Positions 33,201-42,713 of a stretch of 64,000 nucleotides of DNA are shown here, piece by piece (position 1 is the stretch's first letter; each line of letters opens with the position of its first letter). The notes beneath the pieces were generated by a model that was given only the letters and a program-made list of their open reading frames with translations, did not search any database and was not told the DNA's origin. This DNA is from CAWGAJ01 sp963820545 (GTDB lineage Bacteria > Planctomycetota > Planctomycetia > Pirellulales > Thermoguttaceae), in the NCBI GenBank assembly GCA_963820545.1, contig CAWGAJ010000001.1, positions 1,426,001 to 1,490,000 on the forward strand, written 5' to 3'. The translations under genes were made by a program, and so were the position numbers.

Positions 33201-34161
33201 GATAAGTGGAGACGTCACCGGTGAGGCCAATAGTTCCAGTCACTTCTCCATCCGCGGCGCCTTGGAGGTAAAGATATCTATCGGAAGCGCCAAGACCAGA
33301 GGCGTTGGTAATACTATTGAGCGTGAGTTTTCCGCTGTCGGACTGGATAATATAGTCCATCCCGCCTGACTGGAGGGTAATATTCGAGGTGATGGAATTA
33401 CTGCCGGCGAAATTAACTATTTCTGGAGCAAGGTTTAAGCCGTGAGATCCACCGGCGCTACGCCCGTGTATAGTAATTAGATTGCTTATGGTTAAGCCGC
33501 CGCCGCTGCCGTCGAGATCGAGGTGAGTGGTACAGGTATTGTTACCGTTAACTTCGACGGCGGCCGCGCCCAGTGCATTCGAATTCGTGATCCGCAGCGC
33601 TCCGCTGCCCTGATTGTAACCTCCTATATTCACGGTTCCCGAAAGGGCATTACTTGCCGTCAATATCAGGTTGCCGCTGCCGAAGCTTTGGCTTGTGCCG
33701 CCAGTCCAAGTGGTGCCGGTGTTATTGTTAAAAAACAAATTCACACTGGAGGAGATGGAGGAATTGATGGTCAGAGTGTCGCTGGAATTTGTAACTCCGA
33801 TGATGTTGGGCGCCACGCCGCTGATGGCAAGTTGTCCGCCTGAAAACGCATAATTATTTCCACTATCGCCGGTTGCGCCGATAAGAATGCTTGTTGGAGT
33901 AACGGTGCCCGTAACGGTAACGGTGCCGGTGGCGGTTCCGCGGAAAACGGCGGTACTAACGTTATCCCAAACGACAGAGGGCGGAGACGACCAAGTGTCT
34001 CTCCACATCGTGGTTGAGGTATCCCAGGTGCCGGAGCCGCCGGCGGTGGGATTCCAGTACAAGGTAGTAACCTGCGCTATCGCGGTCGATGAGATCGCCA
34101 ATACTACCGCCAGCAAGCCGATGGCATACTTGATGTATGCGCAATGCAATTTCCTCGTCAT
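27271..34161 (-). CDS. Giant PATR-repeat PEP-CTERM protein, array gene D
   Basis: The protein has 2,296 residues and an intact frame. Signal peptide and N-terminal third (VTTLYWNPTAGGSGTWDTST, then the NLFFNNNTG and SNSYNSDTTVNTGVL region) are close to gene A. The middle is common to A and B. The third module (SYSGTTTVNAGTVVLSVYNT) follows B and E. Trp-rich headers lie near residues 35, 685 and 1522. PATR repeats run throughout, and the tail is DGLDLLPLTPVPEPSTW with a helix and RLRRR. The gene is therefore a recombinant between A-like and B/E-like sequences. Function is as for the rest of the array: predicted exported and sorted, role unknown. Confidence 0.85.
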   Translation of the reverse strand: MTRKLHCAYIKYAIGLLAVVLAISSTAIAQVTTLYWNPTAGGSGTWDTSTTMWRDTWSSPPSVVWDNVSTAVFRGTATGTVTVTGTVTPTSILIGATGDSGNNYAFSGGQLAISGVAPNIIGVTNSSDTLTINSSISSSVNLFFNNNTGTTWTGGTSQSFGSGNLILTASNALSGTVNIGGYNQGSGALRITNSNALGAAAVEVNGNNTCTTHLDLDGSGGGLTISNLITIHGRSAGGSHGLNLAPEIVNFAGSNSITSNITLQSGGMDYIIQSDSGKLTLNSITNASGLGASDRYLYLQGAADGEVTGTIGLTGDVSTYHLIKEGSGTWIFSGSNSYNSDTTVNTGVLRLKNNNALPATAAAVTASGGTATGRIELDGSSSALNIAHAITLAGRSAATDAQLANYSGNNTISGDISLIQGGQNYLIQSNTDKLTLTNIKNNSTVTGTRFANFQGDIAVSGVIGGSTTTQNDISIIKVGSGTLTLSGTSTYTGGTTINSGTLTLKNTGVLGNTNVQVGSGAYFDVTDFSSGYTLPGTQQLLGTGTVKGDVILSGNARILPGADGTAGLLSFLNNLTLGSPTGGTVKFDLASDTSSANNDLVAVTGNLALPSGANTATVSINMLGSSLTTISPYKLFTYQGTSSGNIANMLLSGIGGTTRQTGSLSIDTGAKEVDLTVSGLPPVSLYWKGNLSGNWDLSTTNWTWVSNGSTDRYYDLDMPTFDNSGINKTVTVTAALNPGTVTVNSNSDYIFQGTGAIGGGTAMTLTKSGTGKLTIKNTGTNTYGGTTTINAGTLQVGDNTSGGGIGGTGNVVNNGALLYYRTDDSAISGSMSGSGSLEKKGAGKLTLSGSNSFTGATTISNGQVVMASTNALGPTNVSTAITISNSGSLDIGGNSLGTRPVSVKGSGTDGSGAIVSNSGANQLNALSSLTLAGDTTLGGSVRWDVRGTGATLTGNTYNLTKTGSNGIFLVDLGNTGLGNVVVNQGSLCIQGTTVLEDLTKTVTVNTGGAITFWQTPTANPINRALTLNGGAMGTRATDAGTTNVYGGSVTLTSSGGILDVANTTSVTVSGQIGGAGMLSKSGSGTAILISTANNWNGGTTINAGTLQIGNGGANGSLPDIGTISNNGTLLFNSNNNFTFSTAQITGSGGLTKNGTGTVTLAAANSFSGAVAIQGNGALRLKNADALGDAILSSTALSISGGTETSRLEFADDGGGGYTLTAKPLITLAGRQPSASPAPHINNLSGNNSFGDVLSGGGINCAVSGAQYIIQSDSGKLTFNGTFTDTLTTARSLILSGAGNGEIAGGGISFTGTSGSLGVIKAGSGIWTISASSNHNGSTLINAGTLALAGNGSIGSSPLINVLSGATFDVSAVTDGYKLYNGQTLSGSGNVKGDVNDEGGAIIAPGSSIGTLTFNGNLTLAGGTTGDTIDYEFGGSSGDLLDVKGNLTLSGTTDQETLINPIALGSLTTSSFRVASVTGTLSGTAIKVANSTRYTVTSSVTTGAAGKINLTASGSNASLIWSGTATPNNYWDLKNTTNWLNGSSADQFYASDVVTFNDSATNTTVNINSQVRPMSLTVNADQDYTFSGTGKIIGATGLTKTGTGTLNINNSNGNSYSGTTTVNAGTVVLSVYNTIGDNSPLQINGGTVRLAIANALGENNIAATTINGGTLDLNAQSAGSEPIFVQGTGVGGNGAIINTGANATFSGSVRYLTMQGDTTVGGNITLGTQDSGRFEIGRFTGAYLAGNGYTLTKTGSNNVWLLSIGYTNLGAVVINQGELTIQWDNDLTGTVLGTSTSLAPVTVNAGGQFGVWTLGTATPTGAVFNNPVTLNGGGIGGTQADTQTPLTFASSITMNGGGVIYASNEAANREVTFSGAFTGTGDLTKSGSFVTRSQVNYDRGTAIFSGTNSNTYNGATNVYGGRLILRKTAGAVAIPGNLNIGDAMNGASGVWDAVQLGASDQIADTSIVTFTASGANNFAYLDMMGYNETVGGINDSTGYGIIQVQDTSTVNSSSTLTVNNTANCSYNGIIRDKYAGAGTGTLVLVKDGAGKLTLGVSNISSGTPYSGGTTVKAGILSISDNSVLGSPSGKLTLNGGTLEATASFSLTTTGTAPVARPIEITASGGAIQVSADQTLTLPGTYTLNGGLTAKGGGTLSLALASAPTLSTSGPLSIVAGTTVTAGGAVDPFTDGTNGAIHAAVANDGKFAVTAGTKTTGNVTGTGETNVSGSGTTLSVSVVRQGHIYIGSGSKLIVRPASSAPLSDGLDLLPLTPVPEPSTWALLILAAMVLGVYRLRRR

Positions 34162-34628
34162 GTCATTACCCTTTCTGATAAAATAAAAATAAAACAGATG
34201 GCTTAAAAACGCTTGCTCTCTTCTGACTCCACAGCGCCTCCCTGTTCCGCTATGTTTAAGAGTATGAAATCAAACAATGACAAACTAACGCCAACTCAAT
34301 ACGCTCTTTCGCACAAAAACCAAACACTCGAAAGGCGCCTAATGCCTCTGGAAAAGAAGCGCATAAGGACCTATGTTTTGCCTAGTTGATAAAATCCATT
34401 CTATCAAAATAATCAGAAATCGCAATTCTTTGCCCCGAAAGAGGTAATAACTATCAGATTTTATAAAATATTTGCCCCGCAAAACGGGTGTTGAGATATT
34501 TATCCGACCATCGTTGGAATGAGCCTAACCTCATACTGTTCAAACAAAAAAACCCGCTTCTGTGCCTGGGCACGGAAGCGGGTTCTATTGACAAATATCC
34601 GCTTATCTAAAAGCGTTAATCTTCTCCC
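34162..34628. promoter_or_regulatory. Intergenic region D-E: upstream control region of gene D and terminator of gene E
   Basis: The region is nearly the same as the A-B and B-C spacers, with a handful of substitutions, including the TTGATA/TATCAA dyad near 34386-34407. No gene is supported. Confidence 0.5.
34546..34586 (-). terminator. Intrinsic terminator of gene E
   Basis: The stem is 34553-34566 with 34569-34582, followed by seven T on the minus strand. Confidence 0.9.
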
Positions 34629-37600
34629 TTACCGACGACGAAGCCGGTAGACGCCCAAGACCATGGCGGCCAGGATCAGCATGGCCCAGGTCGAGGGCTC
34701 GGGTACCGGTGTTAGCGGCAACAAATCCAGGCCGTCGGACAAGGGAGCGGAACTCGCCGGCCTGACAATCAGCTTCGACCCGGAACCAATATAGATATGG
34801 CCTTGACGCACCACGCTCACCGATAGCGTCGTACCCGATCCGCTCACGTTGGTCTCGCCCGTCCCCGTCACGTTGCCGGTCGTCTTGGTGCCGGCGGTCA
34901 CGGCGAATTTTCCGTCGTTGGCCACTGCCGCATGGATGGCGCCGTTGGTTCCGTCGGTAAAGGGATCCACGGCCCCGCCGGCGGTCACCGTGGTGCCGGC
35001 AACAATGCTCAACGAGCCCGAGGCGCTCAGCGTCGGGGCGCTGGCCAAGGCCAGGCTGAGCGTGCCGCCGCCCTTGGCGGTCAGCCCGCCGTTGAGGGTG
35101 TAGGTGCCCGGCAGGGTCAGCGTCTGGTCGGCGGAGACCTGGATGGCGCCGCCGCTGGCGGTAATCTCTATCGGCCTGGCTACGGGAGCCGTACCCGTGG
35201 TAGTCAGGGAGAAGGAAGCGGTGGCTTCGAGCGTGCCGCCGTTTAAGGTCAGCTTGCCGCTGGGTGAACCCAGTAGGCTGTTATCGCTGATGCTCAAAAT
35301 ACCGGCCTTAACCGTCGTGCCGCCGGAGTAGGGAACGCCACCGTTTGTTACATTGGAGACCCCGAGAGTAAGCTTCCCGGCGCCGTCCTTGACTAGGGCC
35401 AGCGTGCCGGTGCCGGCGCCGCTGAACTTATCGCGAATTGCGCCGTTGTACGTGCAGTTGGCGGTGTTATTGACTGTCAGCGTGCTGTTGCTGTTCACGG
35501 TGCTGGTGTCCTGGACCTGAATGATGCCATAGCCGGTGGAGTCATTGATTCCGCCCACGGTTTCGTTATAGCCCATCATATCCAAATACGCCCAGTTTTG
35601 AGCATCGGAGGCAGTGAAGGTAACGATCGAAGTATCGGCAATCTGATCGGATGCGCTTAGTTGCACAGCGTCCCATTGACCACCGGCTCCGTTTATGGCG
35701 TCGCCGATGTTGAGGTTGCCGGGAATGGCTACTGCGCCTCCGGTCTTCTGCAGTATTAACCTGCCGCCGTAGACGTTGGTGGCGCCGTTATAGGTGTTGG
35801 AGTTAGTGCCGGAGAAAATAGCGGTGCCGCGGTTATAGTCTGACAGGGAGCGAGTAACAAAACTCCCCGACTTGGTCAAGTCGCCCGTGCCGGTGAACGC
35901 GCCGGAGAAGGTGACTTCTCGATTGGCGGCTGTATTGGCGGCGTATATCACTCCCCCGCCGTTCATAGTGATGGAGGAGGCGAAGGTGAGAGGAGTTTGG
36001 GTATCAGCTTGAGTGCCGCCGATACCACCACCGTTTAGGGTTACAGGATTATTGAATACCGCTCCTGTTGGTGTTGCACTCCCTAGAGTCCACACACCAA
36101 ACTGGCCGCCTGCATTGACAGTGATTGGGGCTAAAGAGGTCGAAGTGCCCAAGACTGTTCCCGTAGCGGAGTTATCCCATTGGATGGTCAGTTCTCCTTG
36201 GTTGATGACTACGGCGCCCAAGTTGGTGTAACCGATACTCAAGAGCCAGACATTGTTGGAGCCGGTCTTAGTCAGGGTATAACCGTTGCCGGCCAAATAG
36301 GCGCCGGCAAAGCGGCCGATTTCCCACCGGCCGAAGTCCTGGGAGCCTAAGGAGATATTGCCGCCGACGGTGGTATCGCCTTGCATCGTGACGTAGTGTA
36401 ACGCGCCGCTCCAGCCCGGATTTCCGCCGTTGTTGATGATGGCCCCGTTGTTTCCCACACCTTGGCCTTGGACGTATACCGGTTCATTTCCAGCGCTATT
36501 ACCATTAAAATCGAGCGTGCCGCCATTGATTGTGGTGGCAGCGATGTTGTTTTCGCCCAATGCATTGGCGATGCCAAGACGTACAGTCCCGCCGTTGATT
36601 TGCAGCGGGCTGTTATCGCCAATAGCGTTGTAGACGGAGAGGACGACCGTGCCGGCGTTGACGGTCGTAGTGCCGGAGTAACTGTTTCCGTTGCTGTTAC
36701 TAATGGTCAGCGTTCCTGCGCCCGTCTTGGTGAGCCCCGTCAGCGCCGATAATCCTACCGGTGCCGTTGAAGGTGTAATCCTTGTCGGCGTTGACCGTGA
36801 TGGACATGGGCCTGACCTGGGCGTTGACGTTAACGATGGCGTTGGTGCCGCTATCGTTGAAGGTCACGGCATCGGATGCGTAGAAGATATCGGCCGAGCT
36901 GCCGTTGAGCCAGTTAGTGGTGTTTTTCAAGTCCCAATAGTTGTTGGGCGTAGCGGTTCCAGACCAGATCAACGAGGCATTGGAGCCGCTGGCCGTCAAA
37001 TTGATCTTCCCGGCCGCCCCGGTCGTCACGGAACTAGTGACGGTATACCTTGTGGAATTAACCACCTTAACAGCGGTGCCCGACAGGGTGCCGGTGACGC
37101 TGGCCACGCGAAACGAGGAAGTCGTCAGCGAGCTGAGAGCTATGGGATTGATAAGGGTTTCCTGGTCCGTCGTGCCACTGAGGGTCAAATTGCCCTTGAC
37201 GTCCAAGAGATCCCCACTGCTGCCGCCGAATTCGTAATCTATTGTATCGCCAGTGGTGCCGCCGGCGAGCGTGAGGTTGCCGTTAAAGGTCAACGTCCCG
37301 ATGGAACTGCCCGGAGCGATAATCGCGCCGCCTTGGTCGGTGACATCTCCTTTGACGTTTCCGCTGCCGGAGAGCGTCTGGCCGGTATACAACGTGTAAC
37401 CATTGCTGACCGCCGAGACGTCAAAGGTCGCTCCGGACATGACGTTGATCAGCGGGCTGCTGCCGATGGAGCCGTTACCCGCCAGCGCCAAGGTACCGGC
37501 ATTAATTACGGTGGAACCGTTGTGGCTGCTGGAACCCGAAATGGTCCAGATTCCCGTGCCGGCTTTGATGACGCTGAGAGAGCCGACGGTGCTGGTAAAG

Positions 37601-40600
37601 CTAATACCGCCGGCAAGCTCACCGTTTCCAGCCCCGCTCAAAATGAGATAACGAGCGGTGGGCAAGGTATCGCTAAAAATGCCATTAAAGGTGAGCTTAC
37701 CGCTGTCGGACTGGATAATATATTGAGCGCCACTCACTGCGCAATTGATGCCCCCGTTAATTCCGCCAAAGCTATTATTACCGCTTAAATTATTTATGTG
37801 CGGAGCGGGAGAAGCTGAAGGTTGGCGGCCTGCTAAAGTAATCGTCGGCTGCGCGGTGAGGGTGTACCCGCCGCCGCCGCCGTCGTCGAATTCCAGCCGA
37901 CTGGTATCGGTGCCGCCGGAAATACTGAGGGCCGTGGAGCTAGCGAGGGTATCGCCGAGTGCATCCGCGTTTTTCAGGCGCAATGCTCCGTTACCTAGAA
38001 TCGTGACGTTTCCGGTAAAGGAATTGGTCGCTCCCAGGGTAAGGGTGCCGGTGCCATTCTTGGTAAGGATGCCGCTTCCCGTAATGATGATGTTAGATAA
38101 CGTGATGTCTCTGCCGCTGTTAATGTACAACTCACCTCTGGTGGCTGTGCCGCTGGTAATTATTGATTTTCCAGGGGTGTCCGGCAGACTGCCATTGTAG
38201 CCGCCGTCGCCGATTTGCAGTGTGCCGCCGTTGATTTGAGTCCCGCCGCTCCAGCTATTCGCCGTGCTGGTCAGGATCATCCAGTTGCCGATCCCGTTGC
38301 CGCCGGACTTGGACAAAATGCCGGTGCCGCCGATGGCGCCGGATACAGTCAACGTTCCGCCGCCGACATTAAACGAGTTGCTGCCGCTGAGCGTGATCGT
38401 GCCGGAGTAAGTATTATTGCCGGCGCCGTTGTATAATCCGGCAGTGTCCGACAAGGTGAGAGTTTTGGTAATTGCGTTGTCCACGTTCCAAAGGCCCAGT
38501 CTACCGTCAGAGGAAGCCGTAATGCTCGAACTGCCAAGGTTCGTATTACCTTGGACGCCTAACATTCCGGCTTGGATACTGATGTTGCCCAGGCTCGTGT
38601 TGCCAACGTTGACTAAATAAATATCGTTGCTGCCCACCTTAGTGAGGTTATACCCATTGCCAACGAGCCAGGCGGGCGTGCCGACTGGATCATCAGTGCG
38701 GATATCCCAACGGCCGCTGCCGCCAAAGGTCGTGTCACCGACCAAGGTGACAAAACGCAGGGTGTTAATGTTCGCAGGACCGTTGTTGACGATGGCGCCG
38801 GTGCCAGCGCCAGCACCTTGAACGGTCACCTGGCGCACATCAAGACTACTGCTGTTAGTATCTAAAGAGCCGCTATTGCTGATGGTAATAGCGGTGGAGA
38901 CATTTGTCGGGCCCAGGGCGTTGGTGCTGCCCATCACCACCTGGCCATTGCTGATCGTGGTGGCGCCGGTAAAGCTGTTACTGCCGCTGAGCGTGAGTTT
39001 GCCCGCGCCCTTCTTTTCCAAGGAGCCGCTGCCGCTCATGCTGCCGGAAATGGCGGAGTCGTCCGTGCGATAGTAAAGCAGCGCGCCATTGTTGACCACG
39101 TTGCCGGTGCCGAGGCCGCTGCCGGAGGTGTTATCGCCGATTTGCAGGGTGCCGGCGTTGATCGTGGTCCCGCCGCCATAAGAATTGGTGCCGGTGTTCT
39201 TGATGGTCAACTTGCCGGTGCCGCTCTTGGTGAGCGTCATGCCGGTGCCGCCGCCAATGGCGCCGGTGCCTTGGAAGGTGTAATCCGAGTTCGAATTAAC
39301 CGTCATCGTGCCGGGATTAAGCGCGGCTGTGATCGTGACAGTCTTGGTGGTGCCGGAGTTGTCGAAAGTAAGCATGTCCAGATCGTAATATCTGTCGGAG
39401 GATCCGTTGCTGACCCAAGTCCAGTTGGTGGTGCTGAAATCCCAGTTACCGCTGAGGTTGCCTTTCCAAATCATGGTTGCCGGAGGCAATCCGGAGACAG
39501 TCATCTCGATTTGTTTTGCCCCGGTGTTATCGCTTAATGAGCCGGTTTGCCGGGTCGTGCCGCCGAGGCCCGAAAGGAGCACATTGGCAATGTTGCCGGA
39601 TGATGTCCCCTGATAGGTAAACAATTTATAAACGCCGCCCGTGGTTAAACTGGTGCCGAGCATGTTGACCGTAAAGGTAGCCTTATCGGAACCGCTGGGC
39701 AGGGCCAGATTTCCCGCGACGGCAATCTGATCGTCGTTGGCCGTAGTGGTATCACTCAAATCGAATTTCACCGTGTTGCCCACGGTGCTGCTCATGATCA
39801 GATTATTCTGGAAGCTCAAAAGGCCCGCGGTGCCGACGCTGCCCGGTATAAGTTGGGCGTTGCCGGTGAGGGTCACGTTGCCGAGGACCGTGCCGCTACC
39901 GCCGAGGGTCTGGCCGGAAAGCAGGCTGAAACCGCCGGCAACCGAGGATACGTCCAAGGTCGCGCCAGTCTTGACGTCGATAAGTGGACTGGCCCCAATG
40001 TAGCCGGCGGAACCCAAGAGCAATTTGCCGGCGTTGATAGTCGTGTTGCCATTGTAAGTATTACTTCCGGAAAGGGTCCACGTTCCGCTGCCCGCTTTGA
40101 TAACATGCAGGGAGTTTAAGTTGCTGGCAGTGCCGTTAGCTATGGCTCCACTTACCTCACCATTGCCGGCGCCTTGGAGGGTTAAATATCTATCGGTCGC
40201 AAGGGCGGCGTTATTGGTTACGGTGTTAAGAGTAAGTTTGCCGGAATCAGATTGAACCACATATTGATCGCCGCCTGTAACTAACGAGAGGTCGCCTGTA
40301 AGGGAGTTGGTGCCGCCGTTCACATTCTGGATGTGGGGAGCGGAGGCCGCCGAACGCCCGGCTAAGGTAATCGTGTTACTGATGATCAAATTTTCAGTGC
40401 TCAGTTCGAGCTGGGAGGTGGCGGAGCCGCCGCCCACGGTGACCGAGGTGGCGTTGCCCAAGGCGCTGTTGTTCCCTAAACGCAACTTGCCGCCATTGAT
40501 GGCAATCGGCGATTTGAAAGCGGTGTTGGTGCCGGACAAGGTAAGCGTGCCCACGTTGGTAACCAGAATGCCGCCGGAATTATTGATGAATGTGGTGGCA

Positions 40601-41787
40601 GCAGTGCCGGAAATGCTGCCCGATATTGTAATGTCATTACTGGAATTGATAATCAACCGACCGTTATAATTGTCGGGATAAGAGGTGGTAGTAATCACAA
40701 TATCCGCAGCGGCGGGCAGACTGCCGTAACCGCCATTGCCGATTTGCACCTCGCCTTCGGTGATGTTAAGTTTGCCCCAGTTATTGGCCGTGCCGGACAA
40801 CAATATAATACCGGCTAAATTCTTAGTCAGAGAGGCCGTGCCCAAACTAATGTTACCGGCAAACGTGTGGACTTTAGTTAGACCGCCGGTTGCATCAATT
40901 ATCAGGTTTGCACCGGTGCCGGTGATGGTATTGTTTACACTTAATTGTCCATTCCAAGGCCCCGTAGAAAATCCCGCTGCTATCCTGCTATCGCCGTCTA
41001 GGGTAACCGGTCCGTTGAGGGTAAGAACACTACCGCCACCCTGGGCAATGATAGTGCCATTAAGGTTAACTGATCCGTTGATGGTAACAGACCCACCATC
41101 GATGGATAGTGCTCCTCTGCCGTTGGCGGATCCATCGCCGTTGCCGTTGAACGTGAAATTATTATTCCAGGTTCTGAGAGGTCCATTGTTATCACCCCAC
41201 CACCATATAAAACCGCCGTTCTGGACAAGAACCGATGAGTTGCCAAAGGCCCCGTCGGTTTGTGCATCCATGCCGCCCTGAATTTCAGTAGTGCCGGTAT
41301 AAATGTTGTTGCCAAACAGGTCAAAGTAAGCCGCGCCGGTTTTAACAAAACCAGAGGTGCCGGCAATGACCGAATTGATGCGGAAACCTGAAGTCCATCC
41401 AGATCCTGGGCACGTAAAAGTGGGCGGTGAGCCGGGTGAGCCGACCAAGGTAAGCGTGCTGCCTGAGATTGTAACCTGACCAGTAGCGCTAGTACTTAAG
41501 TTATGGACGGTGATGCCGCCTGGAGCAACAGTTACTGTATAAGTGCTTCCGGCAAATGCCGCGTCGTCTCCGCCATCGGTGGTGTTATTCCAGATAATGG
41601 TGGGCGTAGAGGCGCTATCAGTCGACCATTTTGTATTTGTGGTATCCCAGGTGCCCGAACCTGCGTTGGGGGCGTTCCAATAATACAATTGTGTCGCTTG
41701 CGACGTCGCGGTTGTGAAAAGACACAATACCGCGGCTAAGATTCCCATGCCATACCTGACGTCAGAGCCGTGTAATTTCCTCGTCAT
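34629..41787 (-). CDS. Giant PATR-repeat PEP-CTERM protein, array gene E (one frameshift)
   Basis: One gene is split into two frames (36700-41787 and 34629-36560). Alignment with the same site in gene B shows one extra C at 36741 (GTCAGCGCC against GTAGCGCC), after which the third-module sequence (TVRLGIANALGENNIAATT) resumes in the other frame. Total length is about 2,385 residues. The signal peptide is of the gene C type (MTRKLHGSDVRYGMGILAAV). The N-terminal third resembles C, including INGSVNLNG/LNGPVTLDG units. The third module is instead like B and D. Trp-rich headers lie near residues 34, 772 and 1609, and the tail is PEP-CTERM. This is the first gene of the array in transcription order and has the longest upstream region. 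Confidence 0.8.
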
Positions 41788-42593
41788 ACCAGAACCCTTT
41801 CTTAGAATAAAGAACTAGATCGTAATTCGCTGTAAAATACCGACGCTATTTTTCATTCACGGTAAGAAAACGCTAATCAACGCAGATAATACTTTCCCTT
41901 GTGATACTCCTTGTAATACCGGTTACGCTTCAATGTGTCGTACCAAACAATTTTTAAGTGATCATATAAAGTTCGACAACGCCGAACCAACGGCTTTTAC
42001 GCCGCTTCGGGATCGAGCTGTTAAACTCTGAAAAAAAACGGAATTAAAATGTGACGATTCAAAATCGATATGTCTGCTTCCTCTTTGACTTCAGTCTGCT
42101 ACGGAAAGCCTCGCTTTATGAAGTAGACCTACAAAGCCGGGAACTCTGTATGAATTAAACAAACTTTATCCAATGTATCAGCAAACGCTACACAAAAAAA
42201 GTTACAGTAAACTTGTCCTGCCCCGAAACAATCTACCTAAATACAAACAGCTATCTAAAATTCACATTATACAGATAAAGTGAAGATTTACAAGTAGTTA
42301 GAATGAATAAATCAACAATAATAATACCTGCTAATCTACAAGAGTATTCACCCCCCCTCTTGTTTCCCAACTTTCCTCCTTGTAACGGGCATTTTATGTC
42401 TCATTTTGACAATAATATATAAGCACTTCTTTGCAGATGTCCTGGATTGATCTGCCTCCATAAGATTCCCCGGCAATAAGACTCCCACGAACACCATCCG
42501 AAAACGAACTGGGACTCTTATATAGCCATTGGGGGTGTATTTACAGAATCCACCACCATCGGTTGGCATGAGCTACATCTTTATCAAGTCTTG
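41788..42593. other. Intergenic: upstream region of gene E; no confident gene
   Basis: This AT-rich stretch of about 800 bases separates gene E from the end of the kdp operon. It should hold the promoter of gene E. An open frame of 73 codons on the minus strand (42348-42569) ends in a basic tail and has no recognisable domain. A second minus frame there reads SDGVRGSLIAGESYGG without a start. Either could be a decayed gene remnant, but I do not call a gene. Confidence 0.4.
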
Positions 42594-42666
42594 TTCCCAA
42601 GATCGGCTCGACTGACTTCGCTGAGCTCAGTCGAAACGAGTTCGCGACTCGAGCCGAGCCTGGGAA
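42594..42666 (-). repeat. Compound inverted repeat downstream of kdpC
   Basis: Outer arms 42594-42611 and 42649-42666 pair over 18 bases with two mismatches. An inner perfect dyad TCGACTGA (42608-42615) / TCAGTCGA (42627-42634) sits inside. It begins 48 bases past the kdpC stop. There is no T-run, so it could be a factor-dependent or structural 3' end, or a dispersed palindromic element. Confidence 0.6.
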
Positions 42667-42713
42667 TCTAAAGTGTTACAGAATTAACGAATGCCCAACC
42701 GAATCATATAAAG

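Noticed and set aside
5167..41281. Many long open frames on the plus strand inside the array (for example 6393-7682, 29020-30435 and 36691-37788)
   Set aside because: They are antisense to intact or near-intact giant genes, recur at the same place in each paralog, have biased Val/Pro or Gly/Ala compositions and no domains. They are by-products of the repeat composition.
4947..41787. Regular repeats taken as a possible CRISPR or satellite array
   Set aside because: The periodicity is at protein level (PATR repeats of variable length) within open frames; there are no short identical DNA repeats with unique spacers.
42348..42569. 73-codon minus-strand frame
   Set aside because: It has no recognisable family, no good ribosome site and composition like the flanking non-coding DNA; noted in the intergenic entry only.
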